Assembly (NCBI GenBank): GCA_905372135.1
Contig: CAJPNS010000095.1
Location: forward strand, 1-6,741
Reading direction: 5' to 3'
DNA length: 6,741 bases
Source: Porphyromonadaceae bacterium
GTDB lineage: Bacteria; Bacteroidota; Bacteroidia; Bacteroidales; Paludibacteraceae
The first letter of the stretch is position 1. The number at the start of each line of letters is the position of its first letter. Below the pieces are notes generated by a model. It searched no databases and was not told the origin of the DNA. It saw nothing but the letters and a program-made list of their open reading frames with translations. This document shows, in pieces, positions 1 through 5,605 of this stretch. The position numbers and the translations under genes were made by a program.

Positions 1-67
1 AAGCTATTCCTGAAGCCAGAGCTATAAAAAGCCTAAAAAACACATTCTTAGCGATAAAATCTCTCAT
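1..67 (-). CDS. N-terminus of a membrane protein, possibly ComEC/Rec2 (partial, cut by window edge)
   Basis: Only the first 22 codons are present; the gene continues past the left edge. Reading leftward from the ATG at 67-65, the peptide begins MRDFIAKNVFFRLFIALASG: a short basic head, then a hydrophobic stretch that looks like a first membrane helix. The pattern of a short head, an aromatic/FFRL-type turn and a glycine-containing helix resembles the start of Bacteroidetes ComEC/Rec2 DNA-uptake channels, but 22 residues cannot settle the family. The start is supported because the frame upstream has no other ATG before an in-frame TAA, and an exact TAnnTTTG promoter element lies about 60 bases upstream. 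There is no Shine-Dalgarno sequence. A coding start here is fairly secure; the ComEC identity is a guess. Confidence 0.4.
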   Translation of the reverse strand, partial: MRDFIAKNVFFRLFIALASGIA

Positions 68-128
68 CGACAACGAAAGTATGAAATTTTCAAAGTGATT
101 TACCGAGTATTTTATAAAAACTCTTCGG

Positions 129-136
129 CAAAGTTA
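129..136 (-). promoter_or_regulatory. Bacteroidetes-type -7 promoter element (TAACTTTG) for the leftmost gene
   Basis: On the minus strand positions 136-129 read TAACTTTG, an exact match to the Bacteroidetes primary sigma factor -7 consensus TAnnTTTG, followed by C. At the usual ~19-base spacing the -33 site is poor (TATT rather than TTTG). Transcription would begin near 122, giving a leader of about 55 bases before the ATG at 67. The same octamer precedes the tRNA-Ser gene in this window. Confidence 0.55.
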
Positions 137-260
137 AGTATAAATTTCAATACCGAATATTGTTGCCGTTTTCTTGCTTGATATGTTAGATAAATGGCAC
201 TATTGGAGCGGGATGTTCGTTTTCGTAATGAAGTATTTTTGTCTGTCTTTCTTTGTATAA

Positions 261-1004
261 TTATCGATTTTTCTTAAAAGTGATACAGTAAAACTTGTTA
301 TCCCACAGTAGTTGGGTCTGTTTCTCCTCTACCGAAGAGGGAATACAAGCCTCTATGTCCGATAAATCTACCGTTTTGTCTTCGAAATAAGACTTCGAAA
401 ATATACTTTTCTTGTATTGTTGCTCGACAAAATCGGCTGTCTCGTCGGCTATGAGAAGTCTGCTTCCTGTTTTTGCCACACGAATCATCTCTTGCACAGC
501 ACGGGCTTTGTCGTTGAAGAAGTTGATGCCTCCTATATGGAAAACCATATCAAAGGTATTATCCGCAAAAGGCAAATCTTCGGCAGGGCATTGAACGAGG
601 GTCAAATTGGTTCTCTTCTGCCATTGCTTTTTGCATTTTTTGAGCATTCCTATCGAAATATCTGCCCCATAAAGGTCTATAGTATGCAAATCTATGTCTT
701 TGGGAATATAACGTAGGTCTGCTCCCGTACCAATGGATACATACAGCACCGAAATATTGTTCTTCCATTCCAATTTGCTCATTAGCTCGGTACGAAGATG
801 GTCGATAGTATTTCCGTATTTGAGTTTTCCTATCCACTTTTCGGCAAAATCATAAACGAATGACATCCAATCGTACATTTTCATATATTTTTGGTTGTCT
901 CCGCTAATAAAATCATCATTCATACAACAAAAAATACCATTTGCTTGCTGTATCTCTTCTAATTTTATATTTGGTTTTAGTTTTTGGATGATATTGGTTG
1001 TCAT
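261..1004 (-). CDS. Class I SAM-dependent methyltransferase (UbiE-like fold, substrate unknown)
   Basis: This 247-residue protein has a Rossmann-type methyltransferase core at about residues 84-190. Motif I is VLYVSIGTGAD (86-96); the acidic strand-end residue follows in GADIS (D115); the adenine-side motif is PAEDLPF (140-146), followed by FDMVF (151-155). Next comes the Methyltransf_11-like segment with EMIRVAKTGSRLLIAD (172-187). Motif I is unusual: the common D and first G of VLDxGxGTG are Y88 and S90. Residues 1-80 form a non-core N-terminal region including an FCCMNDD segment and may bind substrate. The substrate cannot be inferred. The gene lies 87 bases downstream of tRNA-Ser on the same strand. 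I see no clear promoter of its own in that gap, only a TAGTTTG one base short of consensus, and no Shine-Dalgarno. The fold is confident; the substrate is unknown. Confidence 0.85.
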   Translation of the reverse strand: MTTNIIQKLKPNIKLEEIQQANGIFCCMNDDFISGDNQKYMKMYDWMSFVYDFAEKWIGKLKYGNTIDHLRTELMSKLEWKNNISVLYVSIGTGADLRYIPKDIDLHTIDLYGADISIGMLKKCKKQWQKRTNLTLVQCPAEDLPFADNTFDMVFHIGGINFFNDKARAVQEMIRVAKTGSRLLIADETADFVEQQYKKSIFSKSYFEDKTVDLSDIEACIPSSVEEKQTQLLWDNKFYCITFKKNR

Positions 1005-1091
1005 ACAAACTACTTTTGGGATTCAAGATAACTTTAAGAGGTTGATTACAGAAATTCTTGAACTAATTTTTTAGATTTTTCTATCTTTCAG

Positions 1092-1179
1092 CGGAAAGAA
1101 CGGGATTCGAACCCGTGAAGCGCTTTAGACGCTTACACGCTTTCCAGGCGTGCCTCTTCAACCACTCGAGCATCTTTCC
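1092..1179 (-). tRNA. tRNA-Ser (anticodon GGA)
   Basis: The minus strand folds as a class II tRNA. The acceptor stem pairs GGAAAGA (1179-1173) with TCTTTCC (1099-1093), with discriminator G at 1092. The anticodon stem CACGC/GCGTG encloses the loop CTGGAAA, placing anticodon GGA at 1145-1143, which reads UCC and UCU. A long variable arm, TAAGCGTCTAAAGCGCTT, is diagnostic of the serine type. The T arm ACGGG-TTCGAAT-CCCGT is canonical. The 3' CCA is not encoded (the next bases are CTG), so it must be added after transcription. The gene sits between tatD and the methyltransferase with its own promoter. Confidence 0.97.
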
Positions 1180-1202
1180 TTTTTTGTCCGTAAAAACGGC
1201 TG

Positions 1203-1233
1203 CAAAGTTAATAAAATTATCCTATTCCGAAAA
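1203..1233 (-). promoter_or_regulatory. Promoter of tRNA-Ser (TTTT-N19-TAACTTTG)
   Basis: On the minus strand positions 1210-1203 read TAACTTTG, an exact TAnnTTTG -7 element. Exactly 19 bases upstream is TTTT (1233-1230), three of four matches to the -33 consensus TTTG. The predicted transcription start near 1196 lies about 17 bases before the mature tRNA 5' end. The promoter straddles the tatD stop codon (1219-1217), so the tRNA can be transcribed independently of the upstream operon. Confidence 0.65.
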
Positions 1234-1981
1234 GCTCTTTTGCCGAAAGTGTTGTAATTTCATCTACTCGCTCTTCGGTATGGTCGAAAACTTGCGCCAT
1301 TTTTTTCAACACCTCTACCATAAATTTAGGTTCGTTTCTTTTGCCTCTGTACGGCACGGGAGCGAGGTAAGGAGCGTCCGTTTCGAGCAGTAAACGACTG
1401 ATACCTACCGATTTGATTATTTCGGGCAGATTGGTGTTTTTGTACGTAAGCACTCCGCCTATGCCGAGGTAAAATCCGAGTTTGGTAACATAGGCAGCTT
1501 CCTGAATGCCTCCCGAAAAACAGTGAAACACACCTCTTGGCGTATGATTGCCAAAATACCGCAACACCTCGAACACTTCGGCAAAAGCTTTGCGAACGTG
1601 AATAATGACAGGCAGATTGAGCTCCAAAGCCCACTGTAACTGCGTTTTAAAAACCTCTTTCTGTTCATCGATAAACGACGTTTCCCAATACAAATCGAGA
1701 CCGATTTCGCCTATTGCAATATATTTTTTTGCCGTCAATCTATTTTTAATAGTCTCTAATTCAGTCGTATAATCGTTATTTACACTTGTAGGGTGCAACC
1801 CCATTGCCGAGAAGCAAAAATCGGGATATTGCTCCTGCATCGTCTCGAGGCGGTCTATGGTACTGCTGTCTACATTTGCCAGAATCACATTCCTTACTCC
1901 TACATCTACTGCCTCTTTTACAACACGTTGGCGGTCTTCGTCAAATTCTTCACTGAATATATGCGAGTGTGTATCAATCAT
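1217..1981 (-). CDS. tatD: TatD-family metal-dependent hydrolase (putative DNase)
   Basis: At 254 residues this is full length for the TatD family of TIM-barrel metal-dependent hydrolases, whose characterised members have 3'-5' exonuclease activity on DNA/RNA. The metal site is visible: DTHSH at 3-7 (H5, H7), GEIGLD (E92), IIHVRKA (H128), FHCFSG (H153) and ETDAPYLAP (D202). GLHPTSV (61-67) is also typical. The protein is probably cytoplasmic, as no signal peptide is seen. It is the last gene of a three-gene leftward operon, starting 12 bases after the nucleotidyltransferase stop, with no Shine-Dalgarno. TatD proteins are not known to act in amino-sugar salvage, so the linkage may be no more than co-transcription. 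The family call is very secure; the in vivo substrate is not. Confidence 0.95.
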   Translation of the reverse strand: MIDTHSHIFSEEFDEDRQRVVKEAVDVGVRNVILANVDSSTIDRLETMQEQYPDFCFSAMGLHPTSVNNDYTTELETIKNRLTAKKYIAIGEIGLDLYWETSFIDEQKEVFKTQLQWALELNLPVIIHVRKAFAEVFEVLRYFGNHTPRGVFHCFSGGIQEAAYVTKLGFYLGIGGVLTYKNTNLPEIIKSVGISRLLLETDAPYLAPVPYRGKRNEPKFMVEVLKKMAQVFDHTEERVDEITTLSAKELFGIG

Positions 1982-1993
1982 TTGAGTGTATCT

Positions 1994-2728
1994 TTATATG
2001 AATTTGTTCGAAATATTTTTCAGTTGTTCTATTTTTCCAACATCAGTTACTTGTAAATCAGGTTGTTCGTATCCTATTATCGACTCAGTGCTACACACAG
2101 ATATATAGAAATCCGTTATCGAAAAAGGACTTTTAAAATCCTTCATCAAAGAAAATATCTTGGGCGAAATAATGTGTATGCCATTGAAAGCTAACTCTTT
2201 ATACTTGTCTGCATCTAAGTTGGCGAATGGTGTTTTCAGTTCACCCGTTACGGCATTCTGCCAACCGACCAAACGATTGTAGGTGTCGAATAGTAAATAA
2301 CGGCTTGTCGGTCTGTTGCTTACAAGTATAGTTGCTAAACTTTCGTTATTGTGTTGCCTGTAAAATGTTTTTAAATCGACATTAGATATTATATCTACGT
2401 TGTATGCTAAAAAAGGCTCATTTCCAATAAGTTTCTCGGCAAACGAGATACCGCCGCCCGTATCGAGCAGCTGCTCTTTCTCGTGCGAGATGGTGATCTC
2501 GACTCCGAAATCGATCTTCTCCACAAAATCGAAAATCTGCTCTGCAAAATGATGAGCATTGACCACAATTCGCTGAAATCCTGCATCTTTTATCTTCTCT
2601 ATTGCAATCTGTAATAGCGGTTTCCCCGCAATCTCTACCAAAGCTTTGGGGCGTGTGTCGGTAAGCGGTCTCAGACGAGTACCCAAACCGGCGGCAAAGA
2701 TAAAAGCAGTTTTTTTATTGTATTTCAT
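1994..2728 (-). CDS. MurU-like sugar-1-phosphate nucleotidyltransferase
   Basis: This 244-residue protein is a single-domain NTP_transferase. The nucleotide-binding signature AAGLGTRLRPLTDTRPKAL occupies residues 12-30, with K28 in the usual lysine position. Other family features are LLDTGGGI (87-94), the metal-binding aspartate in NVDII (D112), FNGIHIISP (181-189) and VTDVGK (D229). Length and motif order match Pseudomonas MurU, which converts MurNAc-1-phosphate and UTP to UDP-MurNAc in the AmgK/MurU cell-wall recycling bypass; MurU has NGD where this protein has NVD. The start ATG at 2728 lies inside the end of the upstream kinase-like gene (14-base overlap), implying translational coupling. 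That neighbour is the main reason to prefer MurU over a glucose- or mannose-1-phosphate enzyme. The enzyme class is secure; the exact sugar is inferred. Confidence 0.85.
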   Translation of the reverse strand: MKYNKKTAFIFAAGLGTRLRPLTDTRPKALVEIAGKPLLQIAIEKIKDAGFQRIVVNAHHFAEQIFDFVEKIDFGVEITISHEKEQLLDTGGGISFAEKLIGNEPFLAYNVDIISNVDLKTFYRQHNNESLATILVSNRPTSRYLLFDTYNRLVGWQNAVTGELKTPFANLDADKYKELAFNGIHIISPKIFSLMKDFKSPFSITDFYISVCSTESIIGYEQPDLQVTDVGKIEQLKNISNKFI

Positions 2729-4142
2729 TGTGTTTTAGCTTTATATCCACATCGAGTTGCTTCAAATGCTCTGCCAGACTTTCGGCACAGAATACCGAAC
2801 GATGTTGCCCGCCCGTACAGCCGAAAAACACGGCAAGATGAGTAAAACCTCTCTTCGAGTATACCATTATACTATTGTCTACCAAGGCATAAACATTATC
2901 CAAAAAACTCAGAACATCGCTTCTGGTAAGCAGAAAATCTCTGACGGCTTGGTCTTTGCCTGTAAGGTGCTTGTATTCGGCGTATCTACCGGGGTTATGT
3001 ATAGCCCGACAGTCGAATACGTAACCACCGCCATTGCCCGAATAGTCGTGCGGAACGCCGCCTTTTTTATACGAAAAACTCTCTATCTGCACAGTGAGCC
3101 TGTCTGTCGTATCCCGTGTACCGACACCGACAGCGTTTTTCAACTCCGCAATACAGTAATTATCAAACACTTGCGAGATATAAGGCAATTCGCCGAATGG
3201 GAGCAGTTTGTTGATATTACGCAGAGCCGGCGGGATAGACTCTATGAAATGAGCTTTTTTCTCTATCAATCCCCTAAAACCGTAAGCACCAAGTACCTGC
3301 AACAGACGGAATAGTACAAAATATCGTAACTTAGCCTCAAAATCGGCTCTGCTGATTTTACGATACTTCTGCAATCTATCTAAATAAGTATCAATAAGCT
3401 CATTACGCAGTTGGTCTGAAAAATTCGCTTTTGCCTGCCACAGAAAAGAAGCAACGTCGTAATAAATAGCTCCTCGTCGCCCACCCTGATAATCAATAAA
3501 ATATGGGTTGCCATCGACCAACATAACGTTGCGACTCTGGAAGTCGCGATACATAAAAGCCTCGTCGCCCGACGATTGCAGTATTATTTGGCACAGTTTC
3601 TCGAAATCGTTTTCCAGAGCAATCTCGTCCGGCTCCACCCCGACAGCCTTCAAAAAACAGTATTTGAAGTAGTTGAGGTCGAACATTACATTACGCCTGT
3701 CCAGCTCAGATTGCGGATAACACACCGAAAAATCGAGCTTGTCGGCAACCTTAAACTGTATGTCGGGCAGATAGGCTATCGTTCGGTGCAGTATCGCCTG
3801 CTCTTCGGGGGAGAAGACGCCGCTTTGCCGCCCTTCCGCTATACGGTCGAAAAGCACAGTATCGCCCAAATCCGTCTGCAAATAACATAAATAATCGTCG
3901 GATACAGCCAAAACTCTTGGCGACGGGATACCCTGCCGTTCGAAAACTTTAGAAATCTCCACAAAAGCCCTATTTTCACGAGCATCTACCCCTACGACGC
4001 CTATCACAGAGGGACTACCCACTGCCGACAGTCTGAAATACTGTCGATTACTACCGGATTGTGCCATGGGCGATATTTCCGATGCTTCCACACCGAATAG
4101 CTTGCGGTACAGAGCGATAAGTTGTTTTCTATTGTTGTTCAT
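2715..4142 (-). CDS. AmgK-like sugar kinase fused to a RapZ C-terminal domain
   Basis: This 475-residue protein has two parts. Residues 1 to about 325 are an aminoglycoside-phosphotransferase-type kinase: GSNRQYFR (30-37) is the nucleotide loop, YRDFQSRN (198-205) carries the catalytic D200 and N205, and FIDYQ (215-219) gives the metal-binding D217. The type matches AmgK, which phosphorylates the anomeric carbon of MurNAc/GlcNAc. Residues 349-465 match the C-terminal half of RapZ: ESFSYKKGGVP (354-364), YVFDCRAIHNPGR (374-386), LTGKDQAV (393-400) and GCTGGQHRSV (441-450). The N-terminal P-loop half of RapZ is absent. In E. coli the RapZ C-terminal domain binds GlcN6P and takes part in GlmY/GlmZ-RNase E control. 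The gene leads the operon and overlaps the MurU-like gene by 14 bases. I infer a salvage kinase with a sensing or regulatory domain. Domain calls are strong; substrate and ligand are inferred. It is not an antibiotic-resistance gene. Confidence 0.88.
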   Translation of the reverse strand: MNNNRKQLIALYRKLFGVEASEISPMAQSGSNRQYFRLSAVGSPSVIGVVGVDARENRAFVEISKVFERQGIPSPRVLAVSDDYLCYLQTDLGDTVLFDRIAEGRQSGVFSPEEQAILHRTIAYLPDIQFKVADKLDFSVCYPQSELDRRNVMFDLNYFKYCFLKAVGVEPDEIALENDFEKLCQIILQSSGDEAFMYRDFQSRNVMLVDGNPYFIDYQGGRRGAIYYDVASFLWQAKANFSDQLRNELIDTYLDRLQKYRKISRADFEAKLRYFVLFRLLQVLGAYGFRGLIEKKAHFIESIPPALRNINKLLPFGELPYISQVFDNYCIAELKNAVGVGTRDTTDRLTVQIESFSYKKGGVPHDYSGNGGGYVFDCRAIHNPGRYAEYKHLTGKDQAVRDFLLTRSDVLSFLDNVYALVDNSIMVYSKRGFTHLAVFFGCTGGQHRSVFCAESLAEHLKQLDVDIKLKHNEIQ

Positions 4143-4187
4143 TAAAAAACTGATGTCGAATATGTTGTATTATCTCAGAATATCGGG

Positions 4188-4195
4188 CAAAATTA
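4188..4195 (-). promoter_or_regulatory. -7 promoter element (TAATTTTG) of the kinase-RapZ/murU-like/tatD operon
   Basis: Minus-strand positions 4195-4188 read TAATTTTG, an exact TAnnTTTG match followed by C, about 46 bases upstream of the ATG at 4142. At 19-base spacing the -33 site is weak (TTCT, 4218-4215) and coincides with one arm of a short inverted repeat. The predicted start is near 4181, giving a leader of about 39 bases. Confidence 0.55.
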
Positions 4196-4314
4196 ATAAT
4201 AAAATCTCGGAAGGAGAATGTATTCTTGTACGTAGAGCCATTTGTAGATTTAAACGAGTAGATATGCCAATGAAATAGGGTAGTGTATGGGTATCGCGTG
4301 TTGTGGAAAAAGAG

Positions 4315-4322
4315 TACTTTTG
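4315..4322 (+). promoter_or_regulatory. -7 promoter element (TACTTTTG) of the sdaA operon
   Basis: Positions 4315-4322 read TACTTTTG, an exact TAnnTTTG match, placing transcription initiation near 4329 and a leader of roughly 22 bases before the ATG at 4351. The -33 region is weak. The element would fall inside the reading frame if translation began at the upstream GTG (4303), which argues for the ATG at 4351 as the true start. Confidence 0.55.
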
Positions 4323-4350
4323 TATTCCGATTTACACTATTATTTTCAAA

Positions 4351-5571
4351 ATGAAATCTATAAAAGAGATATACAGAATAGGCAACGGACCGTCGAGCAG
4401 CCATACGATGGGACCTAAACGTGCGGCACAGCTTTTTCTGGACAAGCATCACGATGCCGACAAGTTTGTGGCGACGCTATACGGAAGCCTTGCAGCAACG
4501 GGTAAAGGACACCTTACCGATGCCGCTATCCTAGATGTGCTCAGTCCTGCGGCTACGACTACGATAGAGTGGCAGCCGAATGTCTTTCTGCCATTTCATC
4601 CGAATGCCGTCAAGTTCGAGTCGTACAACCGTGCTGGCGATGTTACCGACTCGTGGACGGTATACAGCATAGGTGGCGGTACTCTGTCTGACGGTACCAA
4701 AATAATTGGTCTCGACGAACAGAGAAACCGCAATATTTACGATAAAAACAAGATAACCGATATTTTGCAATGGTGTAAGGAGACGGGCAAAACATATTGG
4801 GAATATGTCGAAGAGTGTGAAGACAGTGATATATGGGACTACCTGAGCCACGTATGGCAGGTGATGAGTGCCGCTGTCAGGCGTGGACTCGAGAGCGAAG
4901 GAGTATTGCCAGGTCCGCTGGCTCTGACCCGTAAGGCATCTACTTATTATATCAAAGCAAAAGGGTACAAAGACTCGTTGCAGTCGCGTGGGCTTGTATT
5001 TGCCTATGCATTAGCCGTTTCGGAAGAGAATGCCTCGGGCGGCGAGATAGTAACGGCTCCTACCTGCGGTTCGTCGGGTGTGATACCGGCAGTACTGTAT
5101 CACCTCCATAAGTCGCACGAATTCACCGAAAAACGTATATTGCGGTCGTTGGCAACGGCGGGGCTTTTCGGCAATACTGTCAAAGCTAATGCCTCTATCT
5201 CGGGAGCCGAAGTAGGTTGTCAGGGTGAGATAGGTGTGGCTTGTGCTATGGCGGCAACGGCTGCCTGTCAGTTGTTTGGAGGCAGTCCGGCTCAGATAGA
5301 GTACGCCGCCGAGATGGGTCTGGAGCATCATCTCGGTATGACGTGCGACCCCGTCTGCGGACTCGTGCAGATACCCTGTATCGAACGAAATGCTTATGCC
5401 GCTGCTCGTGCCCTCGATGCCAATCTTTACTCCAATTTTACAGATGGGGTGCATCGTGTGTCGTTCGACCGCGTAGTGGAGGTGATGAAAGAGACCGGAC
5501 ACGATATACCGTCGCTCTACAAAGAGACAGGTGAAGGAGGCTTGGCAAAAGGTCATAAGTTGATAATCTGA
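4351..5571 (+). CDS. sdaA: L-serine ammonia-lyase (L-serine dehydratase, single-chain, iron-sulfur type)
   Basis: The enzyme deaminates L-serine to pyruvate and ammonia in the cytoplasm using a [4Fe-4S] cluster rather than PLP. The 406-residue chain starts MKSIKEIYRIGNGPSSSHTM, the family N-terminus with the SSSHTMGP motif (15-22). The N-terminal (beta-type) domain runs to about 150 and the catalytic alpha-type domain follows. Visible motifs are TAPTCGSSGVIPAVL (235-249), GCQGEIG (289-295) and TCDPVCGLVQIPCIERN (331-347). C290, C332 and C343 have spacings of 42 and 11, as in the cluster ligands of the Legionella enzyme. The protein ends GHKLII, with no C-terminal cysteine tail, and is shorter than E. 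coli SdaA (about 454 residues). I chose ATG 4351 over GTG 4303 because homology begins there and a promoter element lies between them. It leads the rightward operon. Confidence 0.96.
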   Translation: MKSIKEIYRIGNGPSSSHTMGPKRAAQLFLDKHHDADKFVATLYGSLAATGKGHLTDAAILDVLSPAATTTIEWQPNVFLPFHPNAVKFESYNRAGDVTDSWTVYSIGGGTLSDGTKIIGLDEQRNRNIYDKNKITDILQWCKETGKTYWEYVEECEDSDIWDYLSHVWQVMSAAVRRGLESEGVLPGPLALTRKASTYYIKAKGYKDSLQSRGLVFAYALAVSEENASGGEIVTAPTCGSSGVIPAVLYHLHKSHEFTEKRILRSLATAGLFGNTVKANASISGAEVGCQGEIGVACAMAATAACQLFGGSPAQIEYAAEMGLEHHLGMTCDPVCGLVQIPCIERNAYAAARALDANLYSNFTDGVHRVSFDRVVEVMKETGHDIPSLYKETGEGGLAKGHKLII

Positions 5572-5605
5572 GGAATTGTTTATTACATAATTATATATAG
5601 TAGAG

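Noticed and set aside
1011..1018. Plus-strand TACTTTTG, an exact TAnnTTTG match
   Set aside because: It points into the antisense of the tRNA and tatD, and no plausible plus-strand gene follows. Probably a chance match.
1022..1062. TTCAAG/CTTGAA inverted repeat between the methyltransferase and the tRNA
   Set aside because: Arms are only 6 bases, separated by about 29 bases of AT-rich sequence with no adjacent T-tract in the right place; not convincing as a terminator or operator.
1188..1199. CCGT-AAAA-ACGG hairpin next to a T-run, as a terminator
   Set aside because: The stem is only 4 bp. On the minus strand it is followed by A residues rather than T, and on the plus strand the T-run precedes it. 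It lies in the leader between the tRNA promoter and the mature tRNA.
2757..3314. 185-residue open frame on the plus strand
   Set aside because: It lies wholly antisense to the well-supported kinase-RapZ gene, shows no recognisable motif, and has no promoter in front; it is a shadow of coding constraint on the other strand.
3168..4142. Aminoglycoside-resistance kinase
   Set aside because: The APH fold is shared by sugar kinases. Fusion to a RapZ domain and overlap with a MurU-like gene point to amino-sugar salvage, and there is no mobile-element context.
4303..4350. Upstream GTG start extending the serine dehydratase by 16 residues
   Set aside because: The family N-terminus begins at MKSIKE (4351). 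The extension would contain the predicted -7 promoter element at 4315-4322, so it would lie mostly upstream of the transcript.
5572..5605. Promoter or terminator between sdaA and ygbA
   Set aside because: The 34 AT-rich bases contain no TAnnTTTG element and no GC-rich hairpin with a T-run, so co-transcription is the simpler reading.
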